Assembly (NCBI GenBank): GCA_945893145.1
Contig: CAMDDZ010000010.1
Span: 1-64,000 of the forward strand
DNA: 64,000 bases
Source: Rhodoplanes serenus
GTDB taxonomy: Bacteria > Pseudomonadota > Alphaproteobacteria > Rhizobiales > Xanthobacteraceae
Reading direction: 5' to 3'
Shown here: one piece after another, positions 32,177 through 40,052 of the stretch
Position numbering within the stretch: position 1 is the stretch's first letter
How the letters are laid out: every line of letters starts with the position of its first letter
The notes under the pieces: generated by a model
Database searches by the model: none
Seen by the model: the letters and a program-made list of their open reading frames with translations, nothing else
Told to the model about the DNA's origin: nothing
Made by a program: the position numbers and the translations under genes

Positions 32177-33753
32177 AGCGCCGCCATCGCGAGCGGCTCG
32201 GCCGCGGCTTTTTGGCTGGTGCGATGGATGAAATCGGGCAGCCCCTGCCCCATCGAGTGCTCGTAACGCAGCGCCGCTGCACCGGCATTAAATGGAATCT
32301 TCAGCGCGCTGCGGACCTCGCGCTCGACCGCGTCGCGCAGTTTGACGATTCGCTCGGACGACAGGTGATCGGTGAACACGAACGCCCGATAGCCGCCGTT
32401 GGGATCGCCTTTATAGTAATCCGCGCAGAGCGTGTAATCGATCTCGTGGCTGTGCAGGCGGTCGCCGGTTTTCGGCTGCGTGTAGGTCCACACCGTGGGC
32501 TCGCTCGGGTGCGGCACCGCCAGATCGTAATAGGGCGTGCCCGGATAGGTCGTGATGATCGTGCAGTCGAATTCATCGACCTCGCGGCGGATCAGCCAAT
32601 CGCGGATGCGCTCAATGGTGCCCTCCGACTCGCCCGGATGGCCGCACGACATCAGCGCTTTGATCTTCAGGCCGTGCTGCTTGGCGATATCGACGCAGCG
32701 GTCGTTGTCGGCGAGCGCCGCCTTCTTGTTGATGTTGGTCAGGATGCGCTCGTCCGCCGCTTCGAAGCCGCAGAGCAGCCAGCGGAAGCCCGCGCGATAC
32801 ATCGCGGCCGCCTGCGCCTGCGTGAACAGCTCGGCCTTGACGAAGCCGCGCAGCCGGAAATCGACGCCGAGCCGCGATTGCATGTCGCTCAAGCCGTCCA
32901 TCAGTTCGACCAGGCTTTTGCTGACGTTGAGCTCGTCGTCGTAGAACATGAAGCCGGTGTAGCCGTGATCGAGATGCAGGCCCTCGATCTCGTTTAAGAT
33001 CGACTGCACCGAACGATTGCGGATCAGCCGCAGGCTCTTGCTGTTGCGGCCACCGCAGAACCCGCACTCGAACGGGCAGCCGAGCTGGGCGACCACGCTG
33101 GTCGCGCGATGGCCTTCGATGCTGTAACGGTAGGACTTCAGGTCCACCAGATGCAGCGCCGGCGTCGGCCCCTCGGTGAACATGGCGTCGGTGAGGAACA
33201 GCTTGCCCTTGGGATCGTCGCCATCGACCATCTTCGGCGCATCGGGCTTAAGCGCCTCGAAGATCGCAAGCTCGCCATCGCCGCTGCACAGCACGTCGAA
33301 GACGGCTTCGAGCTGCGCCGCCGCACGCGCGCCGCGGCCATTGGTGACGCCGCGTTTGCGTTCGAGTTTCTGGGCCGAATAAACCAGGGTGACGTGCGGT
33401 CCGCCGAGGATCAGCTTGAGGTCAGGACGCAGCCGGCGGATCGTCGTCGCGATCCGCATCACGGCCGGAAGCTGCGGCGTCGTGGCGGTGATGCCGATCG
33501 CCTCGTCGCGGCAATCGGCCAAATAATCCGCAAGCGGCGCGATGTAGTTCTCGACGCCGGACAGATCGAGGAAGTTGACCTGGTAGTTGCGCGACTCAAG
33601 GCTCGACGCGACCTTCAGCACACCGAGGCTGACGAACACGCGCTCATCGAGCAGAAAGGCCGACGGCGGCGTGATCAGGCCAATGGAGCCGCGGACGGCC
33701 GGCGCAGGCCTGGACCGGCGCGGCGAGGTAACCGAATCCAATAATAGAGACAT
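32173..33753 (-). CDS. B12-binding-domain radical SAM protein
   Basis: The 526-residue enzyme has an N-terminal cobalamin-binding-like Rossmann domain (SIGLITPPSAFLLDERVFVSLGVLKVAS, then RRLRPDLKLILGGPHVTLV). The radical SAM motif CPFECGFC follows at Cys226, Cys230 and Cys233, then YDDELNVSKSLVELMDG and LMSCGHPGESEGTI. The B12 DxHxxG base-off motif is not seen, as is common in this class. Members methylate unreactive carbons or form rings in natural products and lipids. The substrate is unknown. Its position beside sugar-nucleotide genes hints at modification of a glycan or lipid. Confidence 0.87.
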   Translation of the reverse strand: MSLLLDSVTSPRRSRPAPAVRGSIGLITPPSAFLLDERVFVSLGVLKVASSLESRNYQVNFLDLSGVENYIAPLADYLADCRDEAIGITATTPQLPAVMRIATTIRRLRPDLKLILGGPHVTLVYSAQKLERKRGVTNGRGARAAAQLEAVFDVLCSGDGELAIFEALKPDAPKMVDGDDPKGKLFLTDAMFTEGPTPALHLVDLKSYRYSIEGHRATSVVAQLGCPFECGFCGGRNSKSLRLIRNRSVQSILNEIEGLHLDHGYTGFMFYDDELNVSKSLVELMDGLSDMQSRLGVDFRLRGFVKAELFTQAQAAAMYRAGFRWLLCGFEAADERILTNINKKAALADNDRCVDIAKQHGLKIKALMSCGHPGESEGTIERIRDWLIRREVDEFDCTIITTYPGTPYYDLAVPHPSEPTVWTYTQPKTGDRLHSHEIDYTLCADYYKGDPNGGYRAFVFTDHLSSERIVKLRDAVEREVRSALKIPFNAGAAALRYEHSMGQGLPDFIHRTSQKAAAEPLAMAAL

Positions 33754-33861
33754 GCAGGTTGGCCCGACCTGCCGCCAACCTAGGCGAGTGACCTGAAAGA
33801 AATGGTAAACGGGCGATAAATTCGGCTGTAAGTCCGACCGCCAAGGTGCCGCCTCGACCGA

Positions 33862-34590
33862 TCAGGTTGAAAGAAACCTGCGGTTTTCGCCCTCGATCGC
33901 CAGGCAGGTGAGCCGGCCGGTGATGCACGCTCCGGTGTCGATATTGATCCGGTTCGGCCGCACCTCGGGCTCTTCGGTGGGCGTGTGGCCGTGAATCACC
34001 AGCTTGCCGTGATCCACCGTGCTGCCGAGGAACTCGTCGCGAATCCAAAACAAGTCTTCGTCACTCTGCTGGTCGAACGGCACGCCCGGCCGGATGCCGG
34101 CGTGACAGAGGAAGTATCGGTCAACCGTCAACGACGACTTCAGGTCGAGCAGGAATTCCACATGCTCGCGCGGAATCGCCTTGGGCAACACCTTGCTGAC
34201 CATTTGATAGCTCTGTTCCAGATCGGTGCCGGTTGCCTTCCGCAGCGGGCCGACCGGAAGTCCATACGATTTGAGCGTTTCCAGACCGCCGAGTGCGCGC
34301 AGATGCGGGCCGATCGCGGGATCGATCAGGAACGATAGGAACAAGTCTTCGTGGTTGCCCTTGAGCCCCACGTAAGGCGTCGGAAACGGATTGCGCACCA
34401 GACGATCCAGCACGCCGCGAGAATCGGGGCCGCGATCGATGTAGTCGCCCAAAGTTACGGTCAGGCAATCGTCGCCGGCACCGCCCAGATCGTCGCGAAT
34501 CAGGCGCGCCATGTCGTCCAACAGGTCGGCGCGGCCATGAATGTCGCCGATGACATAGATCCGCCGGTAGCTCTGCGATGCTGCCGCCAT
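33862..34590 (-). CDS. PPP-family metallophosphoesterase (serine/threonine phosphatase-like)
   Basis: The 242-residue protein has the full calcineurin-like set: GDIHGRADLLDDM, GDYIDRGPDS, GLKGNHEDLFL, FLCHAGIRPGVP and VIHGHTP. This matches bacterial PrpA, PrpB and ApaH-like phosphatases acting on phosphoproteins or dinucleoside polyphosphates with two metal ions. The start is set at the ATG at 34590 just before SYRRIYVIGDIHG; the 64-codon open extension upstream has no family similarity. It stands alone, divergent from nasT, with about 230 bases between them. Confidence 0.88.
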   Translation of the reverse strand: MAAASQSYRRIYVIGDIHGRADLLDDMARLIRDDLGGAGDDCLTVTLGDYIDRGPDSRGVLDRLVRNPFPTPYVGLKGNHEDLFLSFLIDPAIGPHLRALGGLETLKSYGLPVGPLRKATGTDLEQSYQMVSKVLPKAIPREHVEFLLDLKSSLTVDRYFLCHAGIRPGVPFDQQSDEDLFWIRDEFLGSTVDHGKLVIHGHTPTEEPEVRPNRINIDTGACITGRLTCLAIEGENRRFLST

Positions 34591-34787
34591 CGTCCCGAAC
34601 GCCGCCGCCGGCGGCCCCTGTGAATCGGGACTATTGCCCAGGAGTAAGGCGACTTGATGCAACGCACATAATGCGAGCGCCCTGCATCGAATGCGGGCAT
34701 AAGGTGTTGCCGGCGTAAGCCGTGGGCAATCGTCCAACCAGCCCCTACCCCGCTGAAATCCCTTAAAAAACGCGCCATGCACCGGCT

Positions 34788-34803
34788 TGGCACGGTGCTT
34801 GAA
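34788..34803 (+). promoter_or_regulatory. possible sigma-54-type promoter of nasT
   Basis: TGGCACG (34788-34794), four bases, then TTGAA (34799-34803) matches the -24 element perfectly and the -12 element partly (GA instead of GC). Predicted initiation would fall only a few bases before the nasT ATG, so the call is weak. It overlaps an inverted repeat, GCACCG/CGGTGC at 34779-34798. Confidence 0.25.
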
Positions 34804-34819
34804 CTTTACTCAGAGACCC

Positions 34820-35404
34820 ATGGACCCCTCCTTCAAGATCGTCATCGTCGACAAGAACCCGGTCCGGGCAGCAATCCTGGAGGACGGGCTGCGCGAGGCC
34901 GGCCACGTGCAGGTGGTGCGGATCGAGGAAACCTCGCACCTGCTCGCCCGGATCTACGCCATCGATCCCGACGTCATCCTGATCGACTTGGAAAACCCCA
35001 GCCGCGACGTGCTGGAGCAGATGTTCCAAATGAGCCGCGCCGTGAAGCGGCCGATCGCCATGTTCGTCGATCAGAGCGACAGCGCCTCGATAGAGGCCGC
35101 GGTCGATGCCGGCGTCTCCGCCTATATCGTCGGCGGATTGCGCAAGGAGCGCGTCAAGAACGTGCTCGATCTGTGCATCTCGCGGTTCAACGCCTTCTCG
35201 CGCCTGCAGGACGAGCTCGACCGCACGCGCTCAGCGCTGGACGAGCGCAAGGCGATCGACCGCGCCAAGGGAATTCTGATGAAGGTCAAGAACCTCAGCG
35301 AGCCGGACGCTTATGCGCTGCTGCGCAAGACCGCGATGAATGAAAACAAGAAGATCGCCGAAGTCGCCCAATCGGTGATCATGGCGGCGGAGCTGTTCAA
35401 ATGA
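34820..35404 (+). CDS. nasT: NasT, ANTAR-domain transcription antiterminator
   Basis: The 194-residue protein has an N-terminal receiver-like domain (FKIVIVDKNPVRAAILEDGLREAGHVQVV, DPDVILIDLENPS) and a C-terminal ANTAR RNA-binding domain from about residue 125. The latter includes ALDERKAIDRAKGILMKVKNLSEPDAYALLRKTAM. In NasST systems NasT binds paired hexaloop hairpins in the leader of nitrate genes and prevents termination; NasS holds it inactive without nitrate. Its stop overlaps the nasS ATG. A matching leader RNA lies at 36769-36878, which strongly supports the name. The ATG at 34820 is the conserved start. Confidence 0.92.
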   Translation: MDPSFKIVIVDKNPVRAAILEDGLREAGHVQVVRIEETSHLLARIYAIDPDVILIDLENPSRDVLEQMFQMSRAVKRPIAMFVDQSDSASIEAAVDAGVSAYIVGGLRKERVKNVLDLCISRFNAFSRLQDELDRTRSALDERKAIDRAKGILMKVKNLSEPDAYALLRKTAMNENKKIAEVAQSVIMAAELFK

Positions 35405-36570
35405 GCGAGCAGCACCTGCGCATCGGCTTCATTCCACTGTGTGACGCCACCGCACTGCTGATCGCGGTCGATAAGGGCTTTGCGGCGGCCGAGGGGCTCG
35501 ACATCGAGCTGGTGCGCGAGGTGTCGTGGTCGAACATTCGCGACAAGCTCAACATCGGCCTGTTCGATGCCGCGCATCTGATCGCGCCGGTTGCGATTGC
35601 CTCGAGTCTCGGCCTCGGCCACGTCAAGGTGCCGATCGTGGCGCCGTTCGGGCTCGGCGTGAACGGCAACGCCATCACGGTGTCGCCCGCGCTTTACGCC
35701 TCGATCGCGGCTGCGGCCGACGGCGAAAACATCGCCGATCCAATGGTTTCGGCGCGGGCACTGGCGCGTGTGGTGGCGCGGCGCAAGAGCCGGGGCGAGC
35801 CACCGCTCACCTTCGGCATGACGTTTCCGTTCTCGACCCACAACTATCACCTGCGGTTCTGGATGGCGGCCGGCGGCGTCGATCCCGACGAGGATGTGCG
35901 GCTCGTGGTGCTGCCGCCGCCCTATATGGTCGACAGCCTCGCCAGCAATCACGTCGATGGCTTTTGCGTCGGCGCGCCGTGGAATTCAGTCGCGGTCGAT
36001 CTCGGCATCGGGTTCATCCTGCATCCGGTGTCCGAAATCCTGTCGCGCGCGGCCGAGAAAATGCTCGGCGTGCGCGCGAGCTGGGCACAAGAGCATCCGG
36101 ACACGCTGCGGCGGCTGATCCGCGCGCACGGCTTCGCGGCGGCTTACGCCGAAGACCCCGCCAACCGCGAAGAGGTCTGCGCCATGCTCGCGGCGCCCAA
36201 TCGGATCGGCGCGTCCGCCGAAGTGATCCGCCGCACGCTCGATGGCCGCATCAAGGTCGCGCCCGACGGCACACTACGCGTCAGCGACCGCTACCTGATG
36301 GTCGGGCGCAACGGCGCCGGCCGGCCGGACCCTGCGCAAGCCGCGTGGCTCTACGCGCAGATGGTGCGCTGGGGTCAGGCGCCGCTGTCGAACGATCTGT
36401 TGGCGGCGGCGAAGCGCGTCTGGCGTCCAGATCTTTATGACGCGGCGCTGCCCGGCGAGGCCGCGACCTACGATAGTGAACCACGCGACGGCATCGGGGC
36501 ATTTGCAGGCCCGGCGTTCGACCCCAACGACGTCGCGACTCACCTCGCAGCCTGGGACATCAAACGCTAG
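35401..36570 (+). CDS. nasS: NasS, nitrate-sensing NrtA-like protein
   Basis: The 389-residue product is homologous to nitrate ABC binding proteins but lacks any signal peptide, as expected for the cytoplasmic sensor NasS. Motifs include LRIGFIPLCDATALLIAVDKGFAAAEGLDIELV, WSNIRDKLNIGLFDAAHLIAP, LTFGMTFPFSTHNYHLRFWMAAGGVDPDEDV and HVDGFCVGAPWNSVAVDLG. It is translationally coupled to nasT through ATGA, consistent with equimolar NasS-NasT complex formation. Binding of nitrate or nitrite is known in homologues to release NasT. Confidence 0.93.
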   Translation: MSEQHLRIGFIPLCDATALLIAVDKGFAAAEGLDIELVREVSWSNIRDKLNIGLFDAAHLIAPVAIASSLGLGHVKVPIVAPFGLGVNGNAITVSPALYASIAAAADGENIADPMVSARALARVVARRKSRGEPPLTFGMTFPFSTHNYHLRFWMAAGGVDPDEDVRLVVLPPPYMVDSLASNHVDGFCVGAPWNSVAVDLGIGFILHPVSEILSRAAEKMLGVRASWAQEHPDTLRRLIRAHGFAAAYAEDPANREEVCAMLAAPNRIGASAEVIRRTLDGRIKVAPDGTLRVSDRYLMVGRNGAGRPDPAQAAWLYAQMVRWGQAPLSNDLLAAAKRVWRPDLYDAALPGEAATYDSEPRDGIGAFAGPAFDPNDVATHLAAWDIKR

Positions 36571-36609
36571 GCAACGGTCATTGCCCAAAATTTCGCGCCG
36601 CTGCCTAAA

Positions 36610-36626
36610 TTTGTGCACTGCACAAA
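36610..36626. promoter_or_regulatory. 17-bp perfect palindrome upstream of the nitrate operon
   Basis: TTTGTGCA and TGCACAAA flank a single C, about 118 bases upstream of the -24 element at 36744. The distance suits an enhancer-type activator site for sigma-54. The arms contain TGCAC/GTGCA words as in NtrC sites, but the arrangement is not the canonical one. Confidence 0.4.
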
Positions 36627-36665
36627 GCTTGCGCAGTCTGCGGCCCTGATGAGCAATCCGGCCAC

Positions 36666-36684
36666 CGTTAACCTGTTGTTAACG
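36666..36684. promoter_or_regulatory. 19-bp palindrome upstream of the nitrate operon
   Basis: CGTTAAC and GTTAACG, 7-bp arms with a 5-base spacer, lie about 60 bases upstream of the sigma-54-like promoter. The binding protein is unknown. Confidence 0.4.
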
Positions 36685-36743
36685 ATTGTGGCGATCCGCC
36701 TTACCACCCTGGAATCATTCCGAAATCTCCAAAACCGTCGTTC

Positions 36744-36759
36744 TGGCACGAAGCTTGTA
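36744..36759 (+). promoter_or_regulatory. probable sigma-54 promoter of the nitrate operon
   Basis: TGGCACG (36744-36750), four bases, then TTGTA (36755-36759) keeps the correct 10-base spacing between the -24 GG and the -12 G; the -12 C is replaced by T. Initiation is predicted near 36769, directly before the first leader hairpin at 36775. That fit raises confidence. Control by NtrC and RpoN would couple nitrate use to nitrogen limitation. Confidence 0.5.
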
Positions 36760-36768
36760 ATGGACTAG

Positions 36769-36878
36769 TCGAGACGGTGCCCCGGCAACGAAGGCACCGC
36801 GGTCCAACGACGGGCCAACAAGCAACGCCGCTGTCCTGGGGAGGCTGCCAATGGCCGGCTTCAGGCTGCGGTTTTTTT
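36769..36878 (+). ncRNA. ANTAR-responsive nitrate leader RNA
   Basis: Two adjacent hairpins precede a terminator. Hairpin 1 pairs 36775-36781 with 36793-36799 around an 11-base loop containing AACGAA. Hairpin 2 pairs 36801-36805 with 36812-36816 around the hexaloop AACGAC, which has A at position 1 and G at position 4 as required for ANTAR recognition. The terminator follows at 36828. GCGG at 36799-36802 can alternatively pair with CCGC at 36828-36831, which is the left terminator arm, giving a plausible switch. Located between nasS and the nitrate importer genes, it is the expected target of NasT. Confidence 0.68.
36828..36878 (+). terminator. leader terminator controlled by NasT
   Basis: CCGC(T)GTC at 36828-36835 pairs with 36862-36870, with a stacked inner hairpin 36841-36847 with 36856-36862 approximately, followed by seven T residues (36872-36878). 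It lies before the importer genes, so transcripts would stop here unless antitermination occurs. Confidence 0.72.
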
Positions 36879-36943
36879 GTTGGTCACAGGGAGAACGCCC
36901 GGCGGGTGCCCATGACGCACCACTCGGCAACAAGGACAACACA

Positions 36944-38272
36944 ATGACCTCGACCAGCGACAACGGAAGTACGAAGAGGCGCGGCATCAGCCGCCGCGCG
37001 TTCCTGAAATCGACCGCGGGTACCGCCGCCCTGCTCGGCGCCGTGCAGACGCAATTCCCCGCCGGCGCGTTCGCGCAAGGCGCAGGCCCCGAGGTGAAGG
37101 GCGCCAAGCTCGGCTTCATCGCGCTCACTGACGCGGCCCCGCTGTTCGTCGCCAAGGAGAAAGGCATGTTCGCCAAATACGGCGTGCCCGACACCGAAGT
37201 GCTGAAGCAGGCGTCATGGGGCGCAACGCGCGACAACCTCGTGCTCGGCGGCGACGGCAACGGCATCGATGGCGCACACATCCTGACGCCGATGCCCTAC
37301 CTCATCAGCGCCGGCAAGGTGACGCAGAACAACGTGCCGACGCCGATGTACATCTTGGCGCGGCTACAGGTGAACGGTCAGTGCATCTCGGTCGGCAAGG
37401 AATACAGCGACCTCGCCGTCGGCCTTGACACCAAGCCATTCAAGGTGGCGCTGGACAAGAAAAAGGCCTCCGGCAAGTCGATCAAGGCCGCGATGACCTT
37501 CCCGGGCGGCACGCACGATCTCTGGATCCGCTATTGGCTCGCCGCCGGCGGCATCGATCCCGACAAGGACATCGAGACCATCACGGTGCCGCCGCCGCAA
37601 ATGGTGGCCAACATGAAGGTCGGCACGATGGACTGCTTCTGCGTCTGCGAGCCGTGGAACCTGCAGCTCATCCACCAGAACATCGGCTACACGGCGATCA
37701 CCACCGGCGAGCTCTGGAACAATCATCCGGAAAAGGCGCTCGGCATGCGTGCGTCCTTCGTCGACAAGAATCCGAACACGTCGAAGGCCATCCTGATGGC
37801 GACGATGGAAGCGCAGATGTGGTGCGACAAGCCGGAGAACTACGCCGAGGTCGCGGCGATCTGCGCCAAGCGGCAATGGATCAATGCACCGGTCGAGGAC
37901 ATCACCGATCGCGTCAAGGGCAAGTTCGACTACGGCATCCCCGGCAAGGTGGTCGAGAAGCATCCGCAGATGATGCGCTACTGGAATGACTTCGCGTCCT
38001 ATCCGTTCCAGAGCCACGACCTCTGGTTCCTCACCGAGGACATCCGCTGGGGCAAGTTCGAGGTCGGCGCCGACACCAAGGGGCTGATCAAGAAGGTCAA
38101 CCGCGAGGACATGTGGCGCGATGCAGCCAAGGCGCTATCGGTGCCGGCGGCGCAAATCCCGACCTCGACGTCGCGCGGCAAGGAGACGTTCTTCGACGGC
38201 AAGGTGTTCGATCCGGAAAACCCAATGGCTTACCTCAAGAGCCAGCCGATCAAGCGCGCGGAAATCGGATGA
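36944..38272 (+). CDS. nrtA: nitrate ABC transporter substrate-binding protein (NrtA)
   Basis: The 442-residue protein has a Tat signal (RRGISRRAFLKSTAGTAALLG, mature start near FAQGAG) and a CmpA/NrtA nitrate-binding domain. The domain shows KLGFIALTDAAPLFVAKEKGMFAKYGV, SWGATRDNLVLGGDGNGIDGAHILTPMPYL, MTFPGGTHDLWIRYWLAAGGIDPDKD and DCFCVCEPWN. It captures nitrate in the periplasm for the NrtB/NrtD complex. The ATG at 36944 has AAGGA upstream; the open frame further upstream belongs to the leader. A stable hairpin directly after its stop may raise its mRNA level over that of the permease. Confidence 0.93.
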   Translation: MTSTSDNGSTKRRGISRRAFLKSTAGTAALLGAVQTQFPAGAFAQGAGPEVKGAKLGFIALTDAAPLFVAKEKGMFAKYGVPDTEVLKQASWGATRDNLVLGGDGNGIDGAHILTPMPYLISAGKVTQNNVPTPMYILARLQVNGQCISVGKEYSDLAVGLDTKPFKVALDKKKASGKSIKAAMTFPGGTHDLWIRYWLAAGGIDPDKDIETITVPPPQMVANMKVGTMDCFCVCEPWNLQLIHQNIGYTAITTGELWNNHPEKALGMRASFVDKNPNTSKAILMATMEAQMWCDKPENYAEVAAICAKRQWINAPVEDITDRVKGKFDYGIPGKVVEKHPQMMRYWNDFASYPFQSHDLWFLTEDIRWGKFEVGADTKGLIKKVNREDMWRDAAKALSVPAAQIPTSTSRGKETFFDGKVFDPENPMAYLKSQPIKRAEIG

Positions 38273-38278
38273 CAGCGC

Positions 38279-38300
38279 GGGCCGCCCGCAAGGGCGGCCC
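38279..38300 (+). other. stable stem-loop between nrtA and nrtB
   Basis: A perfect 9-bp GC stem (38279-38287 with 38292-38300) is capped by a GCAA tetraloop, seven bases after the nrtA stop. No T-tract follows, so it is more likely an mRNA 3-prime-end stabiliser or processing site than a terminator. Confidence 0.6.
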
Positions 38301-38335
38301 GTTCCCTGCCCTGCAGATCACTGGAGCAAGACGAC

Positions 38336-39229
38336 ATGAACATGCCGGTCAGAAAAACTGAAGCCGTGATTGCGCTCCCGCCGACGGCCGCAAAAATCTT
38401 GCCGCTGCCGCCGAAACGAAGCGCCTGGACGAGCCGTCTGATGGCCCGCCTCGCCGCCATCGCGGCGCACGTGGTACCGCCGATCGTGGTGCTCGCGCTG
38501 ATCCTGGCGATCTGGGAGGTGTTGTGCCGCAAGGCGGGCGCGACGCTGCCGCCGCCGTCGCGCGTGTTGTCCGAAACCTGGGAACTGATCGTCGATCCAT
38601 TCTTCGACCGCGGCGGCATCGACAAAGGCCTGTACTGGCACATGTCGGCAAGCCTGCAGCGTGTCGCGTTCGGCTATGCGCTGGCTTCGGTCGTAGGCGT
38701 CGCGCTCGGCACGCTGGTCGGCCAATCGACCTGGGCGATGCGCGGACTCGATCCGATCTTCCAAGTGCTGCGCACCGTGCCGCCGCTCGCCTGGCTGCCG
38801 CTGTCGCTCGCGGCATTCCGCAACGGCCAGCCCTCGGCGATTTTCGTGATCTTCATCACGGCGATCTGGCCGGTCATCATCAACACCGCGGTCGGCATCC
38901 GCAACATCCCACAGGATTATCGCAACGTCGCGAAGGTGCTGCGGCTCAATCACGCCGAGTTCTTCTTCAAGATCATGGTGCCGGCGGCAGCGCCTTACAT
39001 CTTTACCGGGCTGCGCATCGGCATCGGCCTGTCGTGGCTCGCCATCGTCGCGGCCGAAATGTTGATCGGCGGCGTCGGCATCGGCTTCTTCATCTGGGAT
39101 GCCTGGAACTCGTCGCACATCAGCGAAATCATCCTGGCGCTGATCTACGTCGGCTTGGTCGGCTTCGTGCTCGACCGCATCGTCGCCGCCGCCGCCTCCA
39201 TCGTCACCCGCGGCACCGCCGCGAGCTAA
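38336..39229 (+). CDS. nrtB: nitrate ABC transporter permease (NrtB)
   Basis: The 297-residue permease has about six membrane segments and the NrtB/SsuC fold. VVLALILAIWEVLCRKAGATLPPPSRVLSETW is followed by LQRVAFGYALASVVGVALGTLVG and LDPIFQVLRTVPPLAWLPLSLAAF, then the EAA loop region NIPQDYRNVAKVLRLNHAEFFFKIMVPAAAPYIFTGLRIG. It forms the inner-membrane channel for nitrate. It follows nrtA after a stable hairpin and is 11 bases before the ATPase gene. Confidence 0.93.
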   Translation: MNMPVRKTEAVIALPPTAAKILPLPPKRSAWTSRLMARLAAIAAHVVPPIVVLALILAIWEVLCRKAGATLPPPSRVLSETWELIVDPFFDRGGIDKGLYWHMSASLQRVAFGYALASVVGVALGTLVGQSTWAMRGLDPIFQVLRTVPPLAWLPLSLAAFRNGQPSAIFVIFITAIWPVIINTAVGIRNIPQDYRNVAKVLRLNHAEFFFKIMVPAAAPYIFTGLRIGIGLSWLAIVAAEMLIGGVGIGFFIWDAWNSSHISEIILALIYVGLVGFVLDRIVAAAASIVTRGTAAS

Positions 39230-39240
39230 AGGGGCTTACG

Positions 39241-40041
39241 ATGTCCAGCTATCCCTATCTGAAGCTCGATCACATCGACAAAGTGTTCGTCCGCGGCTCG
39301 ACCGAGACCGAGGTGTTGAAAGACATCACGCTCGGCATCGAGAAGGGCGAGTACGTCTCGATCATCGGCCACTCCGGCTGCGGCAAGAGCACGCTGCTCA
39401 ACATCATCGCGGGCCTCCTGCCGGTCACGACTGGCGGCGTGCTGTTGGAGAACCGCGAGGTGAACGATCCAGGCCCCGACCGCGCCGTGGTGTTCCAGAA
39501 CCATTCGCTGCTGCCGTGGCTCACCGTCTACGGAAACGTCCGGCTTGCGGTCGACAAAGTGTTCTCGGGCGTGAAGTCGCGCGCCGACCGGCACGCCTGG
39601 ACCCTGCACAATCTCGATCTCGTGCAAATGACGCATGCCAAGGACAAACGGCCGGCGGAAATTTCCGGCGGCATGAAGCAGCGCGTCGGCTTGGCCCGCG
39701 CGCTCGCCATGGAGCCGAAGGTGCTCCTCCTCGACGAGCCGTTCGGCGCGCTCGACGCGCTGACGCGCGCGCACCTGCAGGATTCGGTCATGGCGATTCA
39801 CGGCAAGCTCAACAACACCGTGCTGATGATCACCCATGACGTGGACGAAGCCGTGCTGCTGTCCGACCGTATCGTGATGATGACCAATGGGCCGTCGGCG
39901 CGCATTGGCGAGGTGCTCGATGTGCCGCTCGCGCGGCCGCGCAAGCGGCTGCAGGTTGCGGCCGACGCCACCTACCTGAAATGCCGCCAACGCGTGCTCG
40001 AATTCCTCTACGAGCGGCATCACTTCGTCGAAGCGGCCTGA
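39241..40041 (+). CDS. nrtD: nitrate ABC transporter ATPase (NrtD)
   Basis: The 266-residue ATPase has Walker A GHSGCGKST near residue 44, the Q-loop VVFQNHSLLPWLTVYGNVRLAV, signature ISGGMKQRVGLARAL, Walker B VLLLDEPFGALDALT and the switch ITHDVDEAVLLSDRI. It lacks the NrtA-like C-terminal domain of NrtC, so it is NrtD-type and presumably works as a homodimer. The ATG at 39241 has AAGGGG nine bases upstream. The nirA gene follows after 11 bases. Confidence 0.93.
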   Translation: MSSYPYLKLDHIDKVFVRGSTETEVLKDITLGIEKGEYVSIIGHSGCGKSTLLNIIAGLLPVTTGGVLLENREVNDPGPDRAVVFQNHSLLPWLTVYGNVRLAVDKVFSGVKSRADRHAWTLHNLDLVQMTHAKDKRPAEISGGMKQRVGLARALAMEPKVLLLDEPFGALDALTRAHLQDSVMAIHGKLNNTVLMITHDVDEAVLLSDRIVMMTNGPSARIGEVLDVPLARPRKRLQVAADATYLKCRQRVLEFLYERHHFVEAA

Positions 40042-40052
40042 CGGGATAGGTC

